This document shows positions 7,587 through 16,111 of a stretch of DNA of 64,000 nucleotides, piece by piece. Location: assembly GCF_041262585.1 (NCBI RefSeq), contig NZ_JBGCBZ010000035.1, positions 1 to 64,000 on the forward strand. Reading direction: 5' to 3'. Both the position numbers and the translations under genes were made by a program. Each line of letters starts with the position of its first letter. Position 1 is the first letter of the stretch. The notes under the pieces are model-generated. The model had not been told where the DNA came from, did not search any database, and saw only the letters and a program-made list of their open reading frames with translations. Source of the stretch: JAOEGB01 sp041262585 (GTDB lineage: Bacteria; Actinomycetota; Actinomycetes; Streptosporangiales; Streptosporangiaceae).

Positions 7587-8384
7587 ATGGATTATCAGCT
7601 CACGGGCAAGCGCGCGTTGGTGACGGGGTCGAGCTCCGGTCTCGGCGAGGCGATGGTCAAGATGCTCGCGGCCGAGGGCGCCGCCGTGGTGGTGCACGGC
7701 CGCGACAAGGACAGGACGGAGGCGGTGGCCGAGTCCATCCGCGCCGCCGGCGGGCGTGCGGACGTCGCGCTCGGAGACCTGGCGACAGACGAGGGCGCCG
7801 ACGCCGTGGCCGCCGCGACGCTGGCCGGCGGGCCGATCGACATCCTCGTCAACAACGCCGGCTACTACCGGCACGTGTCCTGGACCAACACCACCCCTGA
7901 GGAATGGCGCGACGCCTACGAAGTCAACGTGATCTCCGGTGTGCAGATGATCAGGCACTTCGTGCCGCAGATGCGTGAGCGCGGGTGGGGACGGGTGATT
8001 CAAATCGGCGGAGGGCTCGGCATCGTGCCTATGCCGGGGCACCCGCAGTACAACGCGACGCTCGCAGCGCGCCACAACCTCGCGCTTTCCCTGGCGCGTG
8101 AGCTGGCCGGCACCGGCGTGACGTCGAACGTCGTGGCTCCGGGCGCGATCCTGGTCGACTCGGTCAAGGACTTGCTCATGGGGATCGGGCCCGCCCGTGG
8201 GTGGGGCAACACCTGGGAGGAGATCGAGCCCGCGGCAACGGCCGAGCTCATCCCGAACGACCGGAACCGCATGGGCTACCCCGATGAGATCGCCTTCGCC
8301 GTGCTCTTCCTGACGAGCCCGCTGGCCGAGTACGTGAGCGGTGCGATCATCCGCGTCGACGGTGGTCTCATCAAGAACCTCTAG
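7587..8384 (+). CDS. SDR-family oxidoreductase with atypical active site
   Basis: This 265-residue Rossmann-fold protein has the cofactor motif TGSSSGLG (13-20), NNAG (89-92) and the C-terminal GAIIRVDGG. The active-site tyrosine is Tyr155 in QYNATLAARHN, but the position four residues later, normally lysine in YxxxK, is Leu159, and the usual serine near 141 is glycine. It may be a divergent SDR subfamily or a non-catalytic member. ATG at 7587 follows GAAGGAAAG. It lies behind the second operator array and is the best-preserved gene of the TetR locus. Confidence 0.85.
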   Translation: MDYQLTGKRALVTGSSSGLGEAMVKMLAAEGAAVVVHGRDKDRTEAVAESIRAAGGRADVALGDLATDEGADAVAAATLAGGPIDILVNNAGYYRHVSWTNTTPEEWRDAYEVNVISGVQMIRHFVPQMRERGWGRVIQIGGGLGIVPMPGHPQYNATLAARHNLALSLARELAGTGVTSNVVAPGAILVDSVKDLLMGIGPARGWGNTWEEIEPAATAELIPNDRNRMGYPDEIAFAVLFLTSPLAEYVSGAIIRVDGGLIKNL

Positions 8385-8528
8385 CTAGACCGCGTCTCCT
8401 GATCCGCTGTCGGTCGTCCGGCGGCAAATCGCCGTGTGGCCGGGTCGCGCGGGCGCCTTGTCCAGGGTGATGCGTACCTAGCGTCTCCACGGCGAGATCC
8501 ACGAGACACTCGCCGCCGCGAGGTGTGA

Positions 8529-8576
8529 CAAGGGCCGTACGGCCGCTTCCGTGAGAAGCGCGTCGTACGGCCCTTG
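8529..8576. terminator. Strong hairpin after the SDR gene
   Basis: CAAGGGCCGTACG (8529-8541) pairs perfectly with CGTACGGCCCTTG (8564-8576), and the loop contains an inner stem (CGCTTC with GAAGCG). There is no T-run, as is usual for actinobacterial terminators. It lies 145 bp after the SDR stop. Confidence 0.65.
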
Positions 8577-8765
8577 CCGCGTTTCTCCCACCTGCCATGG
8601 CGCGAAAGAGCTGAGTGACTGACTGAGTGACTGTCACCGATGACACGGAGATGGGTCTGCCGGCGCCGTATTCCCCGCAGGGCTAGGCGGTCTGCTCGCA
8701 GTGGACTGGCTTCCGCGACGGCCTGGCTGACCGCGGTTGGGGGCGATGCTCTCGTATAAAGGGGT

Positions 8766-8791
8766 GGCAGGTTCAAATCCTGCTCTATCGA
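8766..8791 (+). other. tRNA-like 3' end, candidate attachment-site remnant
   Basis: GCAGGTTCAAATCCTGC forms a perfect five-pair T-stem with the seven-base loop TTCAAAT and is followed by TCTATCGA, shaped like an acceptor strand with discriminator base. No D-arm or anticodon arm is visible upstream. A decayed tyrosine integrase starts 86 bp further on, so this is probably an att site left by an integrative element. Confidence 0.45.
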
Positions 8792-8809
8792 GTTGCTTGC
8801 GCATGTCAG

Positions 8810-8839
8810 AAGGGTGTCACTGTAATCAGTGACACCCTT
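8810..8839. terminator. Perfect 13-bp hairpin
   Basis: AAGGGTGTCACTG (8810-8822) and CAGTGACACCCTT (8827-8839) are perfect complements around the loop TAAT. It lies between the tRNA-like end and the 3' end of the integrase remnant and could terminate transcription from either side. Confidence 0.6.
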
Positions 8840-8876
8840 GGTATTGCTGAGTGATAGCCGTCAGGTTGTCAGGCGG

Positions 8877-9215
8877 TCAGGAGAAGATGCGATCCATCAT
8901 CTCTGCGCCGCCGAGGAGGACTGGGCGGATCTGCTTGCGGTAGACCGCCTCGGTGACGGCTGTCCCGCTGTGGCCGACCAGGCGGGGCGATGTCTTCCAG
9001 CGGGACGCCGGATGGAGTCGGAGAGCAGCGAGACGAAGCTGTGCCGCATCTCTCTGGGCGTCCAGTCCTTGGCTTTCAGCCCGGCGTCTTTCATGATCTC
9101 CCGGCATGCCCGCCGTACGTTGTGCGAGTCCAGGGGAGTGCCGACCTTCGAGGCGGAGACAAGACCGTTGTCGGTCCACTTACCAGGAGATCGGCGGCCG
9201 ATGCACGCAGAACTT
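8877..9215 (-). pseudogene. Truncated, frameshifted tyrosine integrase
   Basis: The minus strand reads SKVGTPLDSHNVRRACREI, then DWTPREMRHSFVSLLSDS with the catalytic-box arginine and histidine. After a frame change near 8996 it continues RLVGHSGTAVTEAVYRKQI and ends DRIFS. These are the catalytic boxes R, H-x-x-R/HSG and the tyrosine of a phage-type integrase. Everything upstream of the catalytic domain is missing; at about 9215 it abuts the end of the carboxylesterase gene. It probably belonged to an element integrated at the adjacent tRNA-like site. Confidence 0.75.
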
Positions 9216-9227
9216 ATGCCTGTACGT

Positions 9228-10757
9228 TTACCGCGCGAGCAGCGGGAGCGCCGGGAAGGTGTGGTCCTGCCACAGCAGCCGCGAGGTCTCTTCCGGGTAG
9301 ACGGTGACCATCGACGGCGTGTCGAAGAGCTGTGCGAGGCGGTGGTCGGCATCGTACGGAGGCCAGCCCGGGTCGCCGTGAGCGGCGAACGCCGTCCACG
9401 CCCTGCGGATCTGCGTGGACAGCTCCTCCGCCACAGGGGAGGGCGGGTCGCCGATCAGCATGGCGGGCTGTCCGCTGCTCAGGTTGCCGAAGACGAGCGG
9501 CACGTCCAGGCCGTGGCAGGCGCCGAGGCCACCGCCCAATCCCGGGGCGGACCAGGTCAGTTCGTAGAGGTGGGCCTGGCCGCCGCCGGCGATCTGCGCG
9601 TCGGCGAGGTGGAGGCTCGGCATGCGGAACAACCAGTCCGCGTTGACCAGTTCATACAGCTCCTCATCGGCCGCGGCCGGGAATGCCTCCCGATACCGGC
9701 GTGCACCGTCCGCGCCGGGGGCGAGCATGTGCAGAGCGGTCTCGGTCTGCTCGTGCGTGACCTGGCCGAGCACGCCGTCGATCAGGCTGAACAACCGGTG
9801 CTCGTCACGAGTGTGCCCGACGAGAAGTCCGACGTCCCGGGCGGCGCCGTCAGCCAGCGCCTGCCAAGGGGTCGCCGGCAGGACGTCACCGTCGACAACC
9901 GGTGCGAACGGGATCGGCCGGTGTGTGATCTGCCCCCAGCGCTCCCGCCATTGGACCGTCTTGGCGGAGATCGCGTCGCCCGCGGCGGGCAGCCGGGCCG
10001 GGGCCACCGCCGACAGGCCGGACACCGTGGGCCGTACCCCCAGCTCGGCGGCGCAGGCGGCGGCGATGTCGGCGGCCAGTTCGGGGGAGAAGAACGTCCC
10101 CGGCACGCTCTGCGCGACCGCCCGGCGGAAGAGTCCGGCGGCGCGCGGCATGGCGAGCAGCGCGGCGACCGATCCGCCGCCCGCCGACTGGCCGAAGACC
10201 GTGACCCGGTCCGGGTCGCCGCCGAACACCCGGATGTTGTCCCGCACCCACTGCAAGGCCGCGACCTGGTCGAGCAGTCCCCGGTTGGCCGGGGCTCCGT
10301 CGATCTGCGCGAAACCCTCAATACCGAGGCGGTAGTTGAGGGTCACGACTACGGCTCCGCTCCCGGCCAGGTGCCCGGCGTCGTATTGCGGGAGGCTGGA
10401 GTTGCCCATGGCGTAAGCGCCGCCGGGGATCCACACCATCACCGGGAGCCCTGCCGCCGGATCCGGTTCCGGTGTCCAGACGTTGATCGTCAACCAGTCG
10501 TCGCCGGCGGTGTCCTGGGACACCCCGAGCACGCCGGACTGCGGGGGCGGCGGGCCGTACGCGACCGCCGGGCGCACACCGTCCCAGCTGCGCACCGGCC
10601 GCGGCGCGGCGAAACGGAGGGCGCCGACCGGCGGCTCAGCGAACGGGATGCCGCGGAAGACCGCCAGACCCGCCTCCCGGCCGCCGCGCAGGACGCCGGC
10701 CGCCGTGCGGACTTCCGGCTCGGACTCGGACGGCTTGCTGGATGCGCTGACGGCCAC
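9228..10757 (-). CDS. Type-B carboxylesterase
   Basis: This 509-residue enzyme hydrolyses carboxylic esters. It begins with the family signature FRGIPFAEPPVG (34-45) and has the oxyanion segment PGGAY (111-115) and the nucleophile elbow GQSAGGGS with Ser191. Near the C-terminus HGLDVPLVF supplies the catalytic histidine region. No signal peptide is visible, so it is cytosolic. The GTG at 10757 is chosen because GAGAGGAAA precedes it and the length then matches the family. The integrase remnant follows directly. Confidence 0.9.
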   Translation of the reverse strand: MAVSASSKPSESEPEVRTAAGVLRGGREAGLAVFRGIPFAEPPVGALRFAAPRPVRSWDGVRPAVAYGPPPPQSGVLGVSQDTAGDDWLTINVWTPEPDPAAGLPVMVWIPGGAYAMGNSSLPQYDAGHLAGSGAVVVTLNYRLGIEGFAQIDGAPANRGLLDQVAALQWVRDNIRVFGGDPDRVTVFGQSAGGGSVAALLAMPRAAGLFRRAVAQSVPGTFFSPELAADIAAACAAELGVRPTVSGLSAVAPARLPAAGDAISAKTVQWRERWGQITHRPIPFAPVVDGDVLPATPWQALADGAARDVGLLVGHTRDEHRLFSLIDGVLGQVTHEQTETALHMLAPGADGARRYREAFPAAADEELYELVNADWLFRMPSLHLADAQIAGGGQAHLYELTWSAPGLGGGLGACHGLDVPLVFGNLSSGQPAMLIGDPPSPVAEELSTQIRRAWTAFAAHGDPGWPPYDADHRLAQLFDTPSMVTVYPEETSRLLWQDHTFPALPLLAR

Positions 10758-11169
10758 TTTGCGGTTTCCTCTCCGCTCCTGCTCGGACGAGCATCCCAGC
10801 GCGGGCCATCTGCGGGCAAACCATTTAGGGGGCAGCCCACATGAGCCTGAAACCCACACTGAGTTGATCTTGAACGCTTTCCGGAAACGATCCCCCACGC
10901 GCCGAAGCCCTCCCTCGGGGGACCAGCCAGCTCTTATCCCGAAATCCGTCCCGGACACTCCCCGGGGAGCGCGACCTGCCCCGCTCTGATGGACGCGTTC
11001 GTGGCTCACACCGGCCTGATCACCGACCCGGCTCCGCCATGAGACCCCGACCTTTCAACCTCTTTAGCCACGCGCGTGCGGGCATGCACTCATCTGCCGC
11101 CGAGCGGGCGTCGTTCCCTGCCGGGGGAGGACATCCAACTCTGCCGACGTGAGAACTCCTCGGCGGCAC
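10758..11169. other. Intergenic stretch without a clear gene
   Basis: This contains the presumed promoter of the carboxylesterase on the minus strand. I see no convincing coding frame or RNA gene. Confidence 0.3.
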
Positions 11170-11183
11170 CCGGTTGTACCGGC

Positions 11184-11643
11184 GCGCGTGGCTGCCCGGA
11201 GCCGTCACCGGGCGTCTCGGCGCGGCGATGGCCGCCTCGCTCCTGCTGGACCTTGACGAGTCCCGGACCGATGCGGCACTCGCTGTCTCGGCACCAGCGC
11301 GGGCGGCGCGGTAGGCGCTGTCTTCTCCGGCCGGGAGCACGACGTGAACTACTTCCGGGCGGCCGATCCGCGGTCAATCCCCGAAACGGACATCCGACTC
11401 GAAGGTTCACCCACGCTTGATCAGGTCGTCAAGGTCAGTGTTGTCGGAACGCACGGTCCCTGGGCCGTGACCGAGCCGTTCCGGTCGGCGGTGCACCCGG
11501 ATGCCATCGTCCGCGAGAGGTGCGCGGCGGTGTTCAGCGCGGCCGGCCACGCTTTTGATCCTGGGCGCCTGCTTGTGTCGGGGATGTCGCCTACGCAGGT
11601 GATGCACATGACGAGGGCGCTTGTGGAGAACACCCGCGTCTAA
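11184..11643 (+). pseudogene. Frameshifted remnant, possibly MmgE/PrpD-like at its start
   Basis: One frame reads GAVTGRLGAAMAASLLLDLD (about 11192-11250), which resembles the core of MmgE/PrpD-family proteins. A shifted frame then reads GTSAGGAVGAVFSGREHDV and continues for 99 codons from the GTG at 11344 to 11643. The latter part is protein-like but unrecognised. I interpret the whole as one decayed gene; the 99-residue part could alternatively be a small independent hypothetical protein. Confidence 0.35.
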
Positions 11644-11851
11644 CGAGCTCGTGCATGGTTGGCGGTGGGACGTTGAGGCCTTCGGTGGGACTGGTGTCAC
11701 ATCTGCCGGACTGGGATCAGGTCTGCGGTCTGCTGATGGAGAGCAGGCCGGCGCTGGCCCGAACGGTGTCGCTCATGTGCTCGCGGCGGCCGCGATGTCC
11801 TTGCGCCGTACGGGTTGGGACGATCGCCGCCGTGGGCTACCATCCCCAGCC

Positions 11852-12457
11852 ATGCCCTCCCAGGTCCGCGATGCCTATGACGCCCTCGCCAGCATCTACA
11901 CCGACTTCGTCCGCGGCAAGCTTGAGGAGGACCCGCTCGATCGCGCGCTCCTTGGCCTGTTCGCCGAACTCGTGCAGGGCCCGGTCGTCGAGCTCGGCTG
12001 CGGCCCCGGCCGCATGGCCGCTCACCTCCACAGCCTCGGCGTCGACGCGTTCGGCATCGACCTGTCCCCGCGCCTGATCGAGATCGCCAGGCAGGCCCAC
12101 CCGCAGATGCGCTTCAAGGTCGGCGACATGGCAGCCCTCGATCTCGCCGACGCCTCCGTCAGCGGAGTGCTGAGCTGGTATTCGATCATCCACACCCTGC
12201 CCCAGCAGCTTCCGGGAATCCTCGCGGAGATGCACCGGATCCTCACCCCCGGTGGGCACCTGCTCCTCGGCTTCTTCGAAGGGCCCGAGCTTGAACCCTT
12301 CGACCACAAGGTCGTCCTCGCCTACCGCTGGCCGATCGACCTGCTCGCCGAACTCAGCCGACAGGCAGGCTTCACCGAGTTGGCCAGGCTGATTCGCCAG
12401 CCCAACCCGGGCCAGCGCTTCCCCGGCGGCACACTCCTCCTGCGCAAGACCACATGA
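11852..12457 (+). CDS. Class I SAM-dependent methyltransferase
   Basis: This 201-residue cytosolic protein has motif I VVELGCGPG (45-53), the acidic cofactor-binding end of strand 2 (FGIDLS), motif III VLSWYSIIHTLP and motif IV LTPGGHLLLGFFEG, matching Methyltransf_11/25 proteins. The substrate cannot be read from sequence. The ATG at 11852 begins MPSQVRDAYDALASIY, a usual start for this group; the frame is open further upstream but not protein-like. It stands alone between remnants. Confidence 0.85.
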   Translation: MPSQVRDAYDALASIYTDFVRGKLEEDPLDRALLGLFAELVQGPVVELGCGPGRMAAHLHSLGVDAFGIDLSPRLIEIARQAHPQMRFKVGDMAALDLADASVSGVLSWYSIIHTLPQQLPGILAEMHRILTPGGHLLLGFFEGPELEPFDHKVVLAYRWPIDLLAELSRQAGFTELARLIRQPNPGQRFPGGTLLLRKTT

Positions 12458-12844
12458 CCTGTGGGAGACTCACTCATCCTGTGTTTCTCGCGGGCCTGGA
12501 GGGATCTCCGATGCCTGCCTTAACCACCTCGACGTGTGCTTCCACGATGAGTCGTCCCACTCCGCCGGACCCTTGGAAAGACCACCCGCTAGCGCGAGTG
12601 TGTATGCAGCAGCACCTCACCGCCGCCCTCGCCTTCAGCATCGAGCCCGCCGAAACGTGTCGACGTCGACACCTCTGAACATGACACCGCAGCCGAACTG
12701 GTCTCCGCCAGCCGCGCCTGCGACGTCGACGTCGTCCAAGACCTCATCGAGGACTTCAACCGGGTGCGTGATCGAGTCGGAGTCGTTCAGGCTGGAGTCT
12801 GCGTGCCACCTGAGGCCGTGAGCCCCGCCCCGCCAGCCGCATGG
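12458..12844 (+). other. Decayed coding stretch
   Basis: Short protein-like segments appear in alternating frames, for example MQQHLTAALAFSIEPAE near 12604 and DVDVVQDLIEDFNRVRDRVG near 12730. They suggest a small hypothetical gene with a frameshift. I cannot name it. Confidence 0.25.
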
Positions 12845-13090
12845 CTACCGAAAGTCACTGACGAGCGCAGCGAACGTGTCCACGACGCGCAAAGTCTCGG
12901 CCTCGGGCAGGGTCGGCAGCGTAAGCGCCACGCGGTCGGCCCCCGCCTCGGCGTAGGCGGCGATAAGTTCGAATCGCCTTCAACCTCAGCTCGGCGCCGC
13001 GATCGCCTAGGCCGACATCGCCCGGAGCATGCTGGACCTGCGGCTGCCCGAGCAACCGACCAGCACGACACTCACATGCCGCTGGTCGGG
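12845..13090 (-). pseudogene. C-terminal remnant of a luciferase-like monooxygenase
   Basis: The minus strand reads PGDVGLGDRGAELRLKAI and, after a frame change, IAAYAEAGADRVALTLPTLP followed by EAETLRVVDTFAALVSD to a stop at 12845. This matches the C-terminus of LLM-class flavin or F420-dependent oxidoreductases. The N-terminal three quarters are missing. Confidence 0.55.
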
Positions 13091-13312
13091 CATACATGTG
13101 GCTCAACGGGTCCTTGAGGGGTTCAATCGAACCAGTGGTTACGTCCGGGGCCCGGTGGCTCCAGCCTCGTGTCAGCGCGCACGCCGATCTCGCGGGCGAC
13201 GTCATGTACCACCGCGACCCAGGTCAAGGAGATCTCCGGAACCACGACCGGCGTGGCGATGCCGGGTGTCAGCAAGGGCTCGGCGCTCATCGGTCGATGA
13301 TGCACAAGCCCT

Positions 13313-13580
13313 TCACATCACGGCAAACATCCGCTCATGCCGCTGATCGTGCTCTGATGCTGGTTCGTCGGCCCGGTGGTCAAAGTCGATGAGTACGACG
13401 GTTACGGTCGCGATGTCACCTGCGTCGAGGGCTTCGGCTGTGCGGACAGCACGTGCGATGGGCAGCGCGTAGCTGCCACGCGCTGTCCGGGAAGATCGAG
13501 GTCTTCCATGTGCTCCCGCCGACCGTGACCCGCACCCGCATGGAACCGAAGCCGCGACGCGGTCCACCTGCCAGGTCACG
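13313..13580 (-). pseudogene. DUF1905-family protein, frameshifted
   Basis: The minus strand reads VRVTVGGSTWKTSIFPDS, then after a one-base shift RGSYALPIARAVRTAEALD and GDIATVTVVLIDFD. This is the characteristic DUF1905 beta-barrel sequence (small protein often fused to YdeI-like domains). One base appears to be missing near 13480. The expected N-terminus is only partly present. Confidence 0.55.
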
Positions 13581-13765
13581 GGTCTCCTCGATGCCTCGGT
13601 AGACAGGCTGACGAACATCATGACACTGGGGTACGACAGTCCTGGGTGGTCCGTGGTGCGCCCACCAAGCGCTCCCTGTCGACGTGAGCAGCACTGGTCG
13701 AACGCGCTGGCTTGCCGCGAAGCGTTACGCTGGCGGCTGCGGGGGACGATTGAGGGGATCCGTCT

Positions 13766-14134
13766 ATGAACGTACGAGGACATGAAATCGAGGTCACGCC
13801 TGTATCGGATCAGGTCGTGGTGCGAGTCAAGGACGTGGTCGTCGCGACCTCCTCCCGGCCGATCGTGCTCACCGAGACGGGCTGTCCACCGCGGTACTAC
13901 CTGCCGTCGGCGGACGTGAAGATGGACATGCTCAGATCATCGACAACGACGTCGCACTGCCCGTTCAAGGGCGACGCCACCTACTGGTCGGTTCAGATCG
14001 GTGACGGTGTGGCCGAGGATGTGGTCTGGTCCTACACAAAGCCGTTCCCGAGGGTGGAGGAGATCGCCGGATTGCTCGCCTTCTGGGCCGAGAAGCCAGG
14101 CGTCACGCTCGAGGTGAATGGACAGGCCGAGTAA
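13766..14134 (+). CDS. DUF427 domain protein
   Basis: This 122-residue protein matches the DUF427 family: RVKDVVVATSSRPIVLTETG (20-39), PPRYYLPSADVKMD and TTTSHCPFKGDATYWSVQIG, the conserved CPFKG loop of the family. The length equals a single-domain member. The biochemical function is unknown. ATG at 13766 follows GAGGGGATC. It is the only intact gene in the decayed 12.5-14.5 kb stretch. Confidence 0.85.
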   Translation: MNVRGHEIEVTPVSDQVVVRVKDVVVATSSRPIVLTETGCPPRYYLPSADVKMDMLRSSTTTSHCPFKGDATYWSVQIGDGVAEDVVWSYTKPFPRVEEIAGLLAFWAEKPGVTLEVNGQAE

Positions 14135-14538
14135 GCGTCGCGGGGTTGCGATCGCCGCCACGCGCAATAGACCGTCCGCCCTGACGGCGCTGGACATCCG
14201 CTTCTGCCGCGATAGGTGCGGCTGCTGCCGTGCGCTGTCCGAGGCGGTATCTCCCGTCGGGTGGCGCTGGTGGGCCCAGTGCTCGGGAGGCGAGGGCTCC
14301 TGTCAGGGGGCGATGGAGCGCAGGAGCGCGCCGAGTTCGCCGGTCACCTGCCCGATGTATCCGGGGACCGCCGCCGCGTAGTACTCGCAGGTCTTTGGTT
14401 CAGTGCATAGAGTCTGCACAGTCTCGGACGGCAATTTGCGAATCCGCCCGAGAAGGGACAGGCCGGGCTGGTTCGCAGCCATATCACCATGGCGCGTGCC
14501 GCCGACGTTACGCGACGCGTATGCAGGCGGGTTGTCCC
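14135..14538. other. Non-coding stretch, nothing recognised
   Basis: No convincing gene, RNA or strong hairpin was found between the DUF427 gene and the end of the minus-strand operon. Confidence 0.3.
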
Positions 14539-14613
14539 TCAGGTTCTCGCCATCAGCGTCAGGAGCACACCGCCCGTGAGCGCGAGCAGCCGGTCGGCGG
14601 CACGTCCGGTCAC
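14539..14613 (-). CDS. Possible 24-residue membrane miniprotein at the end of the Trypco1 operon
   Basis: A GTG at 14613 overlaps the TGA of the Trypco1 gene (GTGA), the same coupling geometry used elsewhere in this cluster. The frame encodes 24 residues, with LLALTGGVLLTLMA forming one hydrophobic segment, and ends at 14539. It may be a genuine small membrane peptide or chance. Conservation in homologous operons would decide. Confidence 0.35.
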   Translation of the reverse strand: MTGRAADRLLALTGGVLLTLMART

Positions 14614-14987
14614 CGTTTCAGTCCCTTCGGCGCGTGCGCCGGGTCCGCCTTCGGGTCCGCCTTCGGCTGTCCGGTCTCGGCCTCCCAGGTCAGCTTGACG
14701 ACGAGGTGGCCCTCGGACGCCGTCTTCGCGATCACGGCGCCGACCTCGGCGTTCAGCCGTACCCCGATCTCGATCTCGATCTGGTCCGGCCGGAGCCGTT
14801 CGTCGCGGAACACCTCCAGCGCGTCCGCGGCGGCGTCCCGGACGCCGCCCAGCACGTCCTTGAAACGCTTGCTCACCTCCACGAGGCCGTCGACCCGGCC
14901 TACGCGCCGTACCCCCGGCTCGTCCTCGTCCACCTCGACGACGACGTGGCCGTCACGGCCCGTCTCGAATCGCACCAGTTCAGTCAC
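14610..14987 (-). CDS. Trypco1 (trypsin-co-occurring domain 1) protein
   Basis: This 125-residue protein carries the Trypco1/CU044_2847-type domain: VTELVRF at the start, VVVEVDEDEPGVRRVGR, LGGVRDAAADALEVFR and RPDQIEIEIGVRLNAEVGAV with AKTASEGHLVVKLTW. The family is named for its habit of sitting next to trypsin-like proteases in predicted conflict systems; such a protease is present at 18678. The tail (residues 112-125) is lysine/proline rich. GTG at 14987 is chosen for the GGAGCGGAGA site before it. It follows the GlnH-like gene by 27 bp in the same operon. Confidence 0.8.
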   Translation of the reverse strand: MTELVRFETGRDGHVVVEVDEDEPGVRRVGRVDGLVEVSKRFKDVLGGVRDAAADALEVFRDERLRPDQIEIEIGVRLNAEVGAVIAKTASEGHLVVKLTWEAETGQPKADPKADPAHAPKGLKR

Positions 14988-15014
14988 GTTTCTCCGCTCC
15001 ATCCGGCTCGGGGA

Positions 15015-16088
15015 TCATCGGCCAGGCGGCCAGGTCGGGTTCGGGCCGTACGCTGCGGGCGGCGGCCCTTTGTCGGGGTGGTCCAGCAGCCACTGGTCGT
15101 GGATGGCGCGCCAGCGGCCGTTCTTCCGGATCTTCTCCAGGACGTGGTTGACGAACCTGACGAAATCGGTGTCGTCCTTGCGGAACGCGATCGCGTGGGG
15201 CTCGTCGGTGAACCAGGTACACGTGGCCGCCGGCCCGTCGTACCACCGGCACGACGGGTCGCTCGGCGAACGCGGCGGCGGGGTCTCCAGGAACCGGGTT
15301 GACGGGTCGAGGTCCTGGAGGCCGAGCAGGACGTTGTGGTCGGTGGAGATCGCCTCAACCTGGCGCTGCTGCAGCATGACGAGGCAGTCGGTCCAGTTGG
15401 GCACGCCCACCGGGACCGGCTTCTCCGGCCGGTTCCGCAGAACCTCGATGGAGGTGGTGCCGGTCGCCGCGCAGACGGGTTTTCCGGCGAGGTCCCGGAG
15501 TCCCCGGTAGTCCGAGTCGCCGCGCACCAGCACGGTCTGCCCGGAGTCGAGGTAGTCGGTGGAGAACGCCACTTCCTCGGTGCGCTCGCAGGTGGCGATC
15601 ATCGAGTCGGCCACGAGGTCGACGGTGCCGTCACGCAGCCTCTCCTGACGCTCCCCTGAGGTGATCGCGACGAAGACGAGCACATCGCGCGGGTCCCGCC
15701 CGGGGAACATCTCCTTGGCGATCTCGTAGAGAATGTCGATGTCGAAGCCCCGGTACTCCCCGGTAGCCGGGTCGCGGTAGGACATCCGCGTCATCGTCTG
15801 GTCCACGCCGGCCCGGATCTGGCCGCCCTTGCCGGTGATGCTCCTGGGTGGCGCCGAATCCGGGGCGAGGCTGTTTCGCCGCTCGCAGGCGGCGGAGGGC
15901 GTGGCGGCCGATGGCGTGGTGGCCGGGGGCGGGGCCGTCGCGGTCTGGACTCCACTGGGCGTCGGCGAGACCCCGGGCGGGGGGCCGCTGTAGCCGGAGG
16001 CGCATCCGGCGAGCGACACGGCGGTCAGCGCCCCGGCGAGGACGCGGCGGACGGACGACCGGCGAGGCGGGGGCGACGGTCTCCTCAC
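15015..16088 (-). CDS. glnH: GlnH-like amino-acid-binding lipoprotein
   Basis: This 357-residue periplasmic binding protein type 2 has a lipobox LAGC (Cys29) after a short basic signal peptide and a Pro/Ala/Thr-rich linker (35-75). The binding domain contains GEYRGFDIDILYEIAKEMFP, LRDGTVDLVADSMIATCERTEE, VAFSTDYLDSGQTVLV and a final NGRWRAIHDQWL, all typical of polar amino acid sensors of the GlnH type. In mycobacteria GlnH works with GlnX and PknG as an amino-acid sensor; both partners are encoded here. No ABC permease is nearby. GTG at 16088 follows CAGGGA. Confidence 0.85.
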   Translation of the reverse strand: MRRPSPPPRRSSVRRVLAGALTAVSLAGCASGYSGPPPGVSPTPSGVQTATAPPPATTPSAATPSAACERRNSLAPDSAPPRSITGKGGQIRAGVDQTMTRMSYRDPATGEYRGFDIDILYEIAKEMFPGRDPRDVLVFVAITSGERQERLRDGTVDLVADSMIATCERTEEVAFSTDYLDSGQTVLVRGDSDYRGLRDLAGKPVCAATGTTSIEVLRNRPEKPVPVGVPNWTDCLVMLQQRQVEAISTDHNVLLGLQDLDPSTRFLETPPPRSPSDPSCRWYDGPAATCTWFTDEPHAIAFRKDDTDFVRFVNHVLEKIRKNGRWRAIHDQWLLDHPDKGPPPAAYGPNPTWPPGR

Positions 16089-16111
16089 GAGTAGTCCCTG
16101 ACCGTGGCTTC

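Noticed and set aside
8529..8576. Hairpin considered as a small regulatory RNA
   Set aside because: No promoter-like sequence leads into it, and its position just behind a gene fits a terminator better.
8829..10844. A 671-codon plus-strand open frame across the carboxylesterase and integrase region
   Set aside because: It is antisense to the carboxylesterase, has Arg/Gly/Ala-rich composition without motifs, and is a shadow of high-GC codon use.
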